Positions 8,076 to 16,464 of a DNA stretch of 64,000 nt are shown here, piece by piece. The number at the start of each line of letters is the position of its first letter. Position 1 is the first letter of the stretch. The notes under the pieces are model-generated. The model searched no databases, was not told where the DNA came from, and saw only the letters and a program-made list of their open reading frames with translations. This DNA is from Granulicella sp. L56 (GTDB taxonomy: Bacteria; Acidobacteriota; Terriglobia; Terriglobales; Acidobacteriaceae): positions 558,001-622,000 of the forward strand of contig NZ_LMUS01000001.1 of the NCBI RefSeq assembly GCF_009765835.1, read 5' to 3'. The position numbers and the translations under genes were made by a program.

Positions 8076-10850
8076 ATGCCAGCCAACCCAACCAAATCGC
8101 CACGCCACGTTGCCAAGCTATCCCTGCTGGCCGCGGCTCTTGCGTGCACGTCATTAACGCATTTGTATGCAAAAACATACATAACAAACCTCCACCAGAA
8201 CTTCGACAATCCTCCCACCAGCGCGCGACCCATGGTGCGCTGGTGGTGGTTCGGTCTCGCCGTAGAGAAGCCCGAGATCCTGCGCGAACTTCAGCAGATG
8301 AAGGCCGACGGCATCGGCGGTGCGGAACTCGCCTTCGAGTACCCTCAAGTCCTCGACGACTCCGCTAAAGGTCTCAAGAACCTGCCCTTCCTCTCCCCCG
8401 AATTCCTCGACGACGTGAACTACGCCCAATCCGAAGGCCGCAAGCTCGGCCTGCGCATCGACGTGACGCTCGGCAGCGGCTGGCCCTACGGCGGTCCCGC
8501 CACCACTCTCGCCGAAGCCTCAGGCCGTCTCCGCATCGCCGAGATTCCCGTCCCCGCCAACGCAACCTCTCTTCCAAAGCTCAAGCTGGCAGAGGGCGAG
8601 TCCATCATCTCCATCGCAGTTGCCAACGGAGAGCCGAAGCACTGGGACGCCACCACCGCCAAGACCATCAGCGCCGATCAGACCGACCACCTGCCTCTAT
8701 CAGCCAATCCGCGCACCGCACTCTTCTTCATCTCCAGCCACACCAAGCAAGAGGTCAAGCGCGCCGCCGCAGGAGCCGAAGGCTATGTCCTCGACCCCTT
8801 AAGCCATCAGGCTGTAGCCACGCACCTCAAAGCCGTAGGCGAGCCGCTGCTCAAAGCCTTCGGCTCCACCCCGCCCTACGCCATCTTCTCCGACTCGCTC
8901 GAAGCTTACGGCTCCGACTGGACCCCCAACCTTCCCGCCGAGTTTAAAAAGCGCCGTGGCTACGATCTGCTGCCGCACCTGCCCGAACTGGTCGCCGGTG
9001 GAACTCCCGAAGCAGAAAAGGTCCGCCACGACTGGGGCAAGACCCTCACCGAACTGGTCGACGAAAATTACCTCACCCAAATCAACAGTTGGGCCATAGC
9101 TCATCACACGAAGTTTCGCTCGCAAACCTATGGAAACCCAGCAGTCTCCTTCTCCAGTCAACGTCTCGCCGCGCTACCAGAAGGTGAAGGCCCACAGTGG
9201 CGGCAATTCTCCACCCTTCGCTGGGCAACCTCCGCCAATCACGTCTTCGGCAACAATGTAACCTCTGGCGAGACCTTTACCTGGCTACACTCCCCCGTCT
9301 TCCGCGCCACGCCGCTCGACATGAAGGCTGAAGCCGACATCGACTTCCTCACCGGCGAAAACCAGATCGTCTGCCACGGCTGGCCCTACTCCGCGCCACA
9401 GGTAGGAGAGCCCGGCTGGTCGCTCTACGCCGCCGGCGTCTTCAATGACCACAACCCCTGGCACCCGGTCATGCCCGATGTCACCCGCTACATCGGCGGC
9501 GTCAGCTATCTCCTCCGCCAAGGCCAGCCCGCCAATCAGGTCGCCATCCTGCTTCCCACCGATGACGCCTGGGCCTCCTTCACCCCCACACAGGACAGCA
9601 TCACCGCCCTGATGTCCCTCGTCGTCACACCGCAGCTCATGTCCACCATCCTCTCGGCGGGCTACAACGTCGACTTCATCGATGCCGACGCCATCAACTC
9701 CGTCGGCCTCGGCACCCACAAAGTCCTCATCCTTCCACCCACCGACCGCATCCCCGCAAACACTCTTCGCAAGATCAAGCAGTTCGTCGCCGCAGGAGGC
9801 AAAGTCATCTCCATCGGCCGCGCACCCTCCATCTCACCCGAAGGCAAAGCCCTGCCTGAGATCACCAGCCTCTCCCAAGAACTCTTTACCGCCGCCAAAG
9901 GCAGCCTCGTCCCCGACGATTCCGCTCTCGCCACAGCTCTGCACAACGCAGCCGCCCCAGATTTCGAGGTCACCTCGGGCAAGGACGAGATCGGCTTCAT
10001 CCGTCGCAAGCTCCCCACGTCGGATATCTACTTCGTAGCCAACACCGGCAACCACCCCATCGACACCACCGCAACCTTTGCCACCGCGCACAAGTTCGGC
10101 GAGCAGTGGAACCCAGCCAGCGGCGAAGCCTCGAGCACCGCGTCCAACAACGTCCAACTCCACCTCGCTCCCTACGAGTCCCGCATCTTCCTCTTCAGCA
10201 ATACCGATCCCAAAGCCCCGGCACCGCGCACCGCGCCAACCACACAGCTAGCCGACCTCAGCGGCAACTGGCAGGTACGCTTCGCCGCCACCGGCAAGAC
10301 CAAGTCCGAAGCCGCCCTCACTGATTGGATCGCCAGCCCCGACACCATCCACTACTCGGGCGAAGCCGTCTACACCCGCGACTTCAACCTCCAGTCCACT
10401 CCCAATTCACCCACTTATCTCCAGATCGACGGTGGCACCCCGATCACACCACCCGCCGGTGTCCTCGACCGTCCTGCTCCCTTGCACGACGGCGTCCCTG
10501 ACCCTCGCGTCACCCGCACCGGCCCCGGCATGAGAGCGTGGTTCGAGCCGCCCGTCCGCGAGGCGGCCATCGTCTTCATCAACGGCAAGCGCGCAGGCTC
10601 GCTCTGGCATCCGCCTTATCGACTCGACGTAACGCCATTCCTCAAGCCCGGCCAGAACCGCGTCGAGATCCACGTCTACAACACCGCACTCAACGCGTGG
10701 TCGGCGCTGCCGCCGCACGACTACAAACCACTCATCGCCAGGTACGGCGACCGCTTCCAGATGCAGGACCTCAACAAGGTAGTCCCCACCTCCTCCGGCA
10801 TCCTCGGCACCATCAAACTCGTCACCAATGAATCTCAGGAGCAGAAATAG
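8076..10850 (+). CDS. Alpha-L-rhamnosidase-like, glycoside hydrolase family 106
   Basis: Predicted to cleave alpha-L-rhamnose from rhamnogalacturonan or glycosides. A signal segment is followed by the GH106 opening FDNPPTSARPMVRWWWFG and QQMKADGIGGAELAFEYPQ, then a long catalytic region and a C-terminal galactose-binding-like beta sandwich (VFINGKRAGSLWHPPYRLDV). The 924 residues fit the family. AGGAG lies upstream of the ATG. Middle gene of the GH35-GH106-GH28 operon; its TAG stop abuts the GH28 start. A longer paralogue (1140 residues) is at 35812-39234 and diverges strongly, so the two probably act on different linkages. Confidence 0.88.
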   Translation: MPANPTKSPRHVAKLSLLAAALACTSLTHLYAKTYITNLHQNFDNPPTSARPMVRWWWFGLAVEKPEILRELQQMKADGIGGAELAFEYPQVLDDSAKGLKNLPFLSPEFLDDVNYAQSEGRKLGLRIDVTLGSGWPYGGPATTLAEASGRLRIAEIPVPANATSLPKLKLAEGESIISIAVANGEPKHWDATTAKTISADQTDHLPLSANPRTALFFISSHTKQEVKRAAAGAEGYVLDPLSHQAVATHLKAVGEPLLKAFGSTPPYAIFSDSLEAYGSDWTPNLPAEFKKRRGYDLLPHLPELVAGGTPEAEKVRHDWGKTLTELVDENYLTQINSWAIAHHTKFRSQTYGNPAVSFSSQRLAALPEGEGPQWRQFSTLRWATSANHVFGNNVTSGETFTWLHSPVFRATPLDMKAEADIDFLTGENQIVCHGWPYSAPQVGEPGWSLYAAGVFNDHNPWHPVMPDVTRYIGGVSYLLRQGQPANQVAILLPTDDAWASFTPTQDSITALMSLVVTPQLMSTILSAGYNVDFIDADAINSVGLGTHKVLILPPTDRIPANTLRKIKQFVAAGGKVISIGRAPSISPEGKALPEITSLSQELFTAAKGSLVPDDSALATALHNAAAPDFEVTSGKDEIGFIRRKLPTSDIYFVANTGNHPIDTTATFATAHKFGEQWNPASGEASSTASNNVQLHLAPYESRIFLFSNTDPKAPAPRTAPTTQLADLSGNWQVRFAATGKTKSEAALTDWIASPDTIHYSGEAVYTRDFNLQSTPNSPTYLQIDGGTPITPPAGVLDRPAPLHDGVPDPRVTRTGPGMRAWFEPPVREAAIVFINGKRAGSLWHPPYRLDVTPFLKPGQNRVEIHVYNTALNAWSALPPHDYKPLIARYGDRFQMQDLNKVVPTSSGILGTIKLVTNESQEQK

Positions 10851-12236
10851 ATGTCCCGCGCCCTTATCCTCACCTGCGCCCTTGCACTCACCACCACCGC
10901 CTTCGCCGCACCCAGAACTTTTGTAGCCAACGACTACGGAGCCAAAGGCGACGGCACCACGCTCGACACCGCCGCCATCCAAAAGGCCATCGACGCAGCC
11001 GCCAAGGTACACGGCACCATCACTCTCAAGCCGGGAACCTACCTCAGCGGTTCACTCTTCCTGAAGTCCGGCACCACACTCGACGTTCCCGAAGGCGCGA
11101 CCATCATCGGCTCTGAAAAACTGGCCGACTATCCCGAGCTGCCCACCCGCATCGCAGGCATCGAGATGACCTGGCCCGCCGCCCTCATCAACGCCCGCAA
11201 CCAGCACGAGGTCACCATCACCGGGCACGGCACCATCGACGGCGACGGCCCCATCTGGTGGAAGTCTTACTGGGACCTGCGCAAGATCTACGAGCCCAAG
11301 GGTCTGCGCTGGGCCTCCGACTACGACGCCAAGCGCCCCCGCCTCGTCCTTCTGCAAAACTCCTATAACGTTCACCTCGGCGGCGGCATCCTGCTCCGGC
11401 GCTCCGGCTTCTGGACGGTGCAGGTGCTCTACTCGCACGACGTCACCATCGACAGCGTCACCATCCGCAACAACGAGGGAGGCAAAGGCCCCTCCACCGA
11501 CGGCATCGACATCGACTCCTCGCGCAAGGTCCTCGTCCAGCACGCCGACATCGAGGTCAACGACGACGCGCTCTGCCTCAAATCCGGCCGCGACTCCGAC
11601 GGCCTCCGCGTCAACCGGCCTACAGAAGATATCGTGATCCGCGACTCCATCATCCGCCACGGCGCAGCCGCCATCACCATCGGCTCCGAAACCTCCGGCG
11701 GCTTCCACAACATCGAGGTCTACAACCTCACCGCACTCAGCGGAGTTCCCTCGGGCGTCCTCTTCAAATCCGCGCACACCCGCGGCGGCACCGCCACCGA
11801 CATCCGCATCCACGACCTCAACCTTCAGGGCGTAGCCATCCCCATCCACATGACCATGAACTGGAACCCCAGCTACAGCTACGCCACGCTTCCACCCGAC
11901 ACAAAGAACCCGCCACACTACTGGGTCGTCCTCACCACACCAGTCACTCCGCCTGAAAAAGGTCTGCCCCACTTCTCTGGCGTCCACATCTGGAACATCA
12001 AGGCCGTAGGAGCAAAGGAGGCCTTCAACGTCAGCGCCTACCCGGATGCTCCGCTGACTAACTTCCGTCTCGATCATCTCGACATCGAAGCCAAGACCGC
12101 AGGCACCATCGCCAACGCCAAGAACTGGACGATGACCGACAACGACATCAAGACCGCCGACGGCTCCAAGGTGCAGTTCACCGACACTCCTATCACCCCC
12201 GGCAAAAAGGACGTCCCCTACGGCGAACCAAAATAG
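10851..12236 (+). CDS. Polygalacturonase-type hydrolase, glycoside hydrolase family 28
   Basis: Pectinase-family right-handed beta-helix enzyme that hydrolyses galacturonan or rhamnogalacturonan chains. A signal peptide (LTCALALTTTAFA) precedes the FVANDYGAKGDGTTLDT start typical of GH28/pectate-lyase-like proteins. The catalytic block is present: STDGIDIDS, VNDDALCLKSG with its Asp pair, RHGAAAITIGSE with the conserved His and Gly, and later VLFKSAHTRGG. 461 residues is normal. The ATG starts on the base after the GH106 stop, and its ribosome site (AGGAG) lies inside the GH106 end, so translation is probably coupled. A 19-bp hairpin follows the stop. Whether it is exo or endo, or prefers rhamnogalacturonan, cannot be told. 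Confidence 0.93.
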   Translation: MSRALILTCALALTTTAFAAPRTFVANDYGAKGDGTTLDTAAIQKAIDAAAKVHGTITLKPGTYLSGSLFLKSGTTLDVPEGATIIGSEKLADYPELPTRIAGIEMTWPAALINARNQHEVTITGHGTIDGDGPIWWKSYWDLRKIYEPKGLRWASDYDAKRPRLVLLQNSYNVHLGGGILLRRSGFWTVQVLYSHDVTIDSVTIRNNEGGKGPSTDGIDIDSSRKVLVQHADIEVNDDALCLKSGRDSDGLRVNRPTEDIVIRDSIIRHGAAAITIGSETSGGFHNIEVYNLTALSGVPSGVLFKSAHTRGGTATDIRIHDLNLQGVAIPIHMTMNWNPSYSYATLPPDTKNPPHYWVVLTTPVTPPEKGLPHFSGVHIWNIKAVGAKEAFNVSAYPDAPLTNFRLDHLDIEAKTAGTIANAKNWTMTDNDIKTADGSKVQFTDTPITPGKKDVPYGEPK

Positions 12237-12244
12237 TCGCTAAA

Positions 12245-12294
12245 AACTAATGCGGCTGTTGCCTTTGATCTGTCTGGCAACAGCCGCATTAGTT
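12245..12294. terminator. Strong bidirectional hairpin between convergent genes
   Basis: A perfect 19-bp inverted repeat: left arm 12245-12263 (AACTAATGCGGCTGTTGCC), 12-nt loop, right arm 12276-12294. It sits between the GH28 stop and the glycosyltransferase stop, 8 bp after the former. A-rich sequence (TAAAAA) precedes the left arm, giving a short T-run on the minus strand, so it can serve both transcripts. Confidence 0.85.
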
Positions 12295-12311
12295 CGGCGC
12301 GAGTCCAAGCT

Positions 12312-13547
12312 CTATATACCGAGCACAAGGTTCTGCAGGTTCTGTTCAAACTGCAACAGCACCTGCTCCTTGCCCAAATGCTCAACGGCGTATTCGCGGG
12401 CAGCAGCGCCGAGTTGCCGTCGCAGAGCTTCATCGTCAATGAGCTGCTGAACCGCAGCGTGCAGCGCTGGAGCATCTTCCGCTGGGACCACGAGGCCGCA
12501 GCCTTCAACTACCTGCGCAACCTGAGTACCAGCATCGGCGGTAGCAATGACAGGACGCCCGCTGGAGAGCATTCCCGTGAGCTTCGAGGGCATCACCAGA
12601 TCAGCCGCTCCGGCACGCTGTGGCAGCAGGTGGATATCCGCCGCATTCAGCAGGTCGTTGAGCCGTGAGAACGGCTGTAGCGGCAGTAGTGTCACATTCG
12701 GCAGATGCGCGACCAGCGTCTCAAGCTGAGGACGAAAGGCTCCGTCGCCGCAAAAAAGAAAGTGGACGCGAGGATCATCTTCAAAGGTTCGAGCCAGCGG
12801 AGCAAGCAGCTCCAGCCCCTGCTTCGCTCCCATATTGCCGGAGTAGAGAAGGATGATCTTGTCTTCGAGGGCAAGCTCGCGGCGAAAGCTGTTGGCAGTA
12901 TCGCGCGCCTGCGGATGGATGGCATCGACGTCGACCCAGTTCGGAAAAAGAATCGTGCGCGCGACGGGGACCCCTTTGGCCAGCGCCCGTTCGACCATCT
13001 TGTGCGAGATGCTGGAGACACGGGTAAACGCCTGGGTAAAGAACTCCTCAAGGCCCAGCGCGAAGTCATGCACCAGCCCCTCAGCGGGCAGCAGGCCCAG
13101 GTCGAATGCGGCATCGACTTCAAAGTCCTGCACATGCAGCCACGAAGCCGCACCCGAGCCCTGGGCCACCAGTAACGCAAGCGGCGCGCCGAAAAAAGTC
13201 GGTTCCACGGTGAAGACGATCTGAGGTTGCCAGAAGATCTCGCGCAGCATCACCGGCAGGCTCCCCAGCATGAACGAGAAGAGATGCACCATGCGCTTCA
13301 CCCCGGTCGGCTTAGCCGGAACATAAAGCGGTGTGCGGTAGACGACAGGCTCGCCGGGAACTTTCTCCGTACGATAGAGTTTGCCGCGATAGTCTTCACG
13401 AATGCTCCACGCCGGATAGTAGGGGGGCGCGGTGACCACATGAACATCATGGCCCCGGGCAACCAGCCACGACGACATCTCGCCGGTGTACTTGCCGATG
13501 CCGGTCAGTTCCGGAGCATAGTTCAGGCCGTAGATCAGGATTCTCAC
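12312..13547 (-). CDS. WcaI-like glycosyltransferase, GT4 family
   Basis: A cytosolic or membrane-associated transferase for exopolysaccharide assembly. The N-terminus MRILIYGLNYAPELTGIGKY, with YTGEMSSWLVARGHDVHVVT, TAPPYYPAW and YRTPLYVPAKPTG, is characteristic of the WcaI/WbuB group. The C-terminal half has the GT4 nucleotide-sugar fold with ILLYSGNMGAKQGLE and the region MPSKLTGMLSSGRPVIA that carries the sugar-nucleotide-binding residues. 411 residues is normal. No other polysaccharide genes are adjacent, so its product cannot be assigned. It converges on GH28 and diverges from the DppC-like permease. Confidence 0.9.
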   Translation of the reverse strand: MRILIYGLNYAPELTGIGKYTGEMSSWLVARGHDVHVVTAPPYYPAWSIREDYRGKLYRTEKVPGEPVVYRTPLYVPAKPTGVKRMVHLFSFMLGSLPVMLREIFWQPQIVFTVEPTFFGAPLALLVAQGSGAASWLHVQDFEVDAAFDLGLLPAEGLVHDFALGLEEFFTQAFTRVSSISHKMVERALAKGVPVARTILFPNWVDVDAIHPQARDTANSFRRELALEDKIILLYSGNMGAKQGLELLAPLARTFEDDPRVHFLFCGDGAFRPQLETLVAHLPNVTLLPLQPFSRLNDLLNAADIHLLPQRAGAADLVMPSKLTGMLSSGRPVIATADAGTQVAQVVEGCGLVVPAEDAPALHAAVQQLIDDEALRRQLGAAAREYAVEHLGKEQVLLQFEQNLQNLVLGI

Positions 13548-13608
13548 TTAATGCAGTGTAAAGCAGCGTGATGACTGAAGCGTTGAAGAGCTTGCGCTTC
13601 CCTGCCCA

Positions 13609-14499
13609 ATGGCCGCATCCTGTGAGTGGATGAATGCTGACGCAATCACGGCGAGGACGGGCCTGCTGCACCGCTCGAGGCAGCAGCCGCTGGCTGCTCT
13701 GGGGATCGTGTTGCTGATCCTCTTCACGCTCTGCGCCCTGTTCGCCCCGTGGCTTGCGCCCTACGATCCGGCACGACTGGATCTCACTGGACGCCTGATG
13801 GGTCCAAGCGCAGCACACTGGTTCGGCACCGACGAGTTGGGGCGGGACATTCTTTCGCGAACCATCTACGGCGCGCGAATTTCGATGATCGTCGCCGTCA
13901 GCGTTGTCGGGCTATCGCTCGCCGTGGGACTGGTGGCCGGATGTCTGTCCGGCTTCTACGGCGGAGTAACCGACACCATCCTGAATATCTATGTGACCAA
14001 CGCCTTCATGTCGCTGCCGGGAATTCTGCTGGCCATCGCCTTCGTCGCCTTCATGGGGCCCGGCCTGTTCAACGTGATTCTGGCACTGGCGATCTCCGGC
14101 TGGGTAGGCTATGCGCGGCTGGTGCGCGGACAGGTGATGGCGGTGAAGGAGCGCGAGTTCGTCGAGGCAGCACGCGCCTTGGGAGCCTCCGACCTGCGTG
14201 TCCTCTGCCGCCACATCCTGCCGAACATCGTCCAGCCGCTGATTGTGCAGGCAGCCATCGGCATGGCCGGTGCCGTCCTCGCCGAAGCCACGTTGAGCTT
14301 CCTCGGGCTGGGCGTTCCGCCACCGGCAGCCAGTTGGGGATCGATGCTCAACGACGCCCGTTCGCACCTCTTCGACTCGCCACACCTCGTCTTCTTTCCT
14401 GCGATGGCGGTGATGCTCTGCGTGCTCTCGTTCAACTTTATCGGCGACGCGCTGCGAGACTATCTCGACCCGCGAACGAAGATGGAAACTGGCATTTAG
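13609..14499 (+). CDS. Peptide/nickel-type ABC transporter permease, DppC/OppC family
   Basis: Inner-membrane subunit of a peptide- or nickel-type importer. It has the DppC N-terminal pattern (helix LAALGIVLLILFTLCALFAP, then HWFGTDELGRDILSR), several further hydrophobic helices, and the EAA loop ARALGASDLRVLCRHILPNI that contacts the ATPase. 296 residues from the first ATG; a second ATG at 13630 has a slightly better upstream GAG and could be the real start. The partner DppB-like permease is 1 kb away on the opposite strand (15517-16464), and no ATPase or binding protein is in the window. The substrate is therefore undetermined. Confidence 0.9.
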   Translation: MAASCEWMNADAITARTGLLHRSRQQPLAALGIVLLILFTLCALFAPWLAPYDPARLDLTGRLMGPSAAHWFGTDELGRDILSRTIYGARISMIVAVSVVGLSLAVGLVAGCLSGFYGGVTDTILNIYVTNAFMSLPGILLAIAFVAFMGPGLFNVILALAISGWVGYARLVRGQVMAVKEREFVEAARALGASDLRVLCRHILPNIVQPLIVQAAIGMAGAVLAEATLSFLGLGVPPPAASWGSMLNDARSHLFDSPHLVFFPAMAVMLCVLSFNFIGDALRDYLDPRTKMETGI

Positions 14500-14572
14500 G
14501 CCCTGCATCACAAGCGGACGGCATTTACGCGACGATATCGGATATGCTTGGGGCTGAGGTCTGTGGGCATTT

Positions 14573-15052
14573 ATGCGTAAGAGTATCGTTTCACCGTCGC
14601 CTGTAGCCGCAACTCCGATTCGCGACCTCTGGCGCGATCTCGAGCGTATCGCACGAGTGGAGATCACCTCGGAAGACGAAGGATTTCCCATTGAACACGC
14701 GCTGGGCAAGACCGAGACCACTGGCTGGCGCGCAGCCGAAACGGGACCGCAGATCATCCGGCTGCACTTCGACGAGCCGCTGTCGATTCACCGCATTCAA
14801 CTGCACTTCATCGAGAAGGCAACGGAGCGTTCGCAGGAGTTCGCCGTATTTGCCGGCTCTGGTACAGAGCTGCGCGAGGTCGTTCGCCAGCAGTTCACCT
14901 TCAGCCCCGGCGGCTCGACCGAAGAGATCGAGGACTACACCGTCTCTCTCGATGGCGTGACCGTGATGGAGTTGAAGATCGATCCCGACCGCAGCCACGA
15001 TCCAAAGCAGAGCCAGAGCTATGCCTCGCTGCAAAGCCTGCGACTCGCCTGA
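14573..15052 (+). CDS. Conserved hypothetical protein, discoidin/XRCC1-like fold suspected
   Basis: 159 residues, cytosolic (no signal). After about 40 residues, the part from GWRAAETGPQIIRLHFDEP through IHRIQLHFIEKATERSQEFA to DPDRSH...ASLQSLRL has the pattern of a galactose-binding / XRCC1 N-terminal-like beta sandwich: strands with a conserved final LRL. The ligand is unknown; the fold assignment is inference from pattern only. It is followed after 6 bp by the phosphoesterase gene, so the two are probably co-transcribed, possibly with the upstream DppC-like gene (73 bp gap). Confidence 0.7.
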   Translation: MRKSIVSPSPVAATPIRDLWRDLERIARVEITSEDEGFPIEHALGKTETTGWRAAETGPQIIRLHFDEPLSIHRIQLHFIEKATERSQEFAVFAGSGTELREVVRQQFTFSPGGSTEEIEDYTVSLDGVTVMELKIDPDRSHDPKQSQSYASLQSLRLA

Positions 15053-15058
15053 GCACCC

Positions 15059-15514
15059 ATGTTGATCGGAGTCATCTCGGATACGCATGGCCTGCTGCGG
15101 CCTGAGACGCTCACCGCGCTGGCTGGCGCAGACCACATCCTTCACGCCGGAGATGTGGGCGACGCACGGATTTTAGATACCCTGCGAAAGATCGCTCCTG
15201 TGACAGCGATTCGCGGCAATATCGACCAATGGGGCGAGTGTGCCGAGCTTCCAGCCACGGACGTGGTGGAGTTGGACGAGCGACTGTTCTACCTTGTGCA
15301 TTCGCTGACCGACCTCGACATCAATCCCTCAGTGGCGGGAATAGCAGCCGTCATCAGCGGACACTCGCACAAGCCCTCGATTGAGCAACGCAACGGTGTA
15401 CTGTACCTGAATCCGGGCAGCGCCGGGCCACGCCGCTTTAACCTGCCCATCACCATCGCTCTCATGACAGTGAACGAAGCCGGACTCGAAACCCGGCTGG
15501 TAAACCTGCTCTAG
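15059..15514 (+). CDS. YfcE/MJ0936-type metallophosphoesterase
   Basis: A small cytosolic calcineurin-like phosphodiesterase. All five metal motifs are seen: GVISDTHGLL (D-x-H), ILHAGDVGD (GD), RGNID (GNxD, where His of GNHD is replaced as in the YfcE/MJ0936 group), ISGHSH (GHSH) and LNPGSAGPRR, the family's C-terminal signature. 151 residues is the usual size for this compact subfamily. The start is 6 bp after the preceding gene. It converges on the DppB-like gene with only 2 bp between the two stop codons, and I see no terminator there. Confidence 0.92.
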   Translation: MLIGVISDTHGLLRPETLTALAGADHILHAGDVGDARILDTLRKIAPVTAIRGNIDQWGECAELPATDVVELDERLFYLVHSLTDLDINPSVAGIAAVISGHSHKPSIEQRNGVLYLNPGSAGPRRFNLPITIALMTVNEAGLETRLVNLL

Positions 15515-15516
15515 AT

Positions 15517-16464
15517 CTATTGGTCGCGCATCCGTGGGTTGGCAATCGTGTAAGCCACGTCGGTCAGCAGATTGATGGCGACATAAGTTAGGCCAACCGC
15601 CAGGATGCATCCCTGCACCAGCGCATAGTCGCGGTTCGAGATCGCCGAAAGCGTAAGCCGACCTATGCCCGGCCAACTGAAGATGGTCTCGGTCACAATC
15701 GCACCCGAGAGCAGCGACCCAAATTGCAGTCCGATGACTGTCAGCACAGGAATCAGCGCATTGCGCAGCGCGTGGCGATAGACGATTCTGTTCTCGCTCA
15801 GCCCCTTTGCGCGCGCGGTGCGAATGTAATCCTGCCCCAGCTCTTCGAGCATCGCCGTGCGCACCATGCGCGTGAGGATGGCAGCTAGGCCAAGGCCAAG
15901 CGTGATCGCCGGAAGGATCAGGTGCAGCAGAAAATCGCCGATGCCACCAGTTCCCGCAGTCGATACCGGAAGCCAGCCAAAGTAGATGGAAAAAATAATG
16001 ATGAGGATCGGCCCCAGCGCAAAGTTCGGAAACGAGAGCCCGACCAGCGAGACCACGCCGAGTGCACGGTCCTGCCAGCGGTTGCGATGCAGCGCCGAGA
16101 GGATGCCCGACGGAACCGACACCGCAATCCCAATGAGCAGCGCAGCCAGCGTCAGCGCCAACGTGTATGGATAGCGCTGCAGCACAAGATGCGTCACCGA
16201 GTCATGCAGCCGCAGCGACTGGCCAAGATCACCATGCAAGATGCCGCGCCAGTAATGAATGTACTGCTGGCTCAGAGAAGCGTCGAAGCCATAAGCATGG
16301 CGCAGCGCGGCGATGTCGGCGGTGTTCGCGCCTTCGCCAAGCATCTGCGCAATAGGGTCGCCGGGCACAAGATGGATCAGCAGGAAGACGACCGAGACCA
16401 CCACCCAGATGACCGGCAGCGTAAGCAGAATGCGGCGAATCGGGTTCCAGAGAGCTGGCTTCAT
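15517..16464 (-). CDS. Peptide/nickel-type ABC transporter permease, DppB/OppB family
   Basis: Partner-type permease of the Dpp/Opp family with six predicted helices. The N-terminal pattern RRILLTLPVIWVVVSVVFLL then HLVPGDPIAQMLGE is typical of DppB, as is the EAA loop TARAKGLSENRIVYRHALRN followed by LIPVLTVIGLQFG. 315 residues is normal. Its ATG overlaps the stop of the upstream HlyC/CorC gene (ATGA), so the two are translationally coupled. The DppC-like gene lies on the opposite strand at 13609-14499. No ATPase or substrate-binding protein is nearby; they must be elsewhere if the transporter works. Confidence 0.92.
   Translation of the reverse strand: MKPALWNPIRRILLTLPVIWVVVSVVFLLIHLVPGDPIAQMLGEGANTADIAALRHAYGFDASLSQQYIHYWRGILHGDLGQSLRLHDSVTHLVLQRYPYTLALTLAALLIGIAVSVPSGILSALHRNRWQDRALGVVSLVGLSFPNFALGPILIIIFSIYFGWLPVSTAGTGGIGDFLLHLILPAITLGLGLAAILTRMVRTAMLEELGQDYIRTARAKGLSENRIVYRHALRNALIPVLTVIGLQFGSLLSGAIVTETIFSWPGIGRLTLSAISNRDYALVQGCILAVGLTYVAINLLTDVAYTIANPRMRDQ

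Noticed and set aside
11052-12077. 341-codon minus-strand frame over the GH28 gene
   Set aside because: Val/Asp/Gly-rich antisense shadow of a GH28 gene with clear catalytic motifs.
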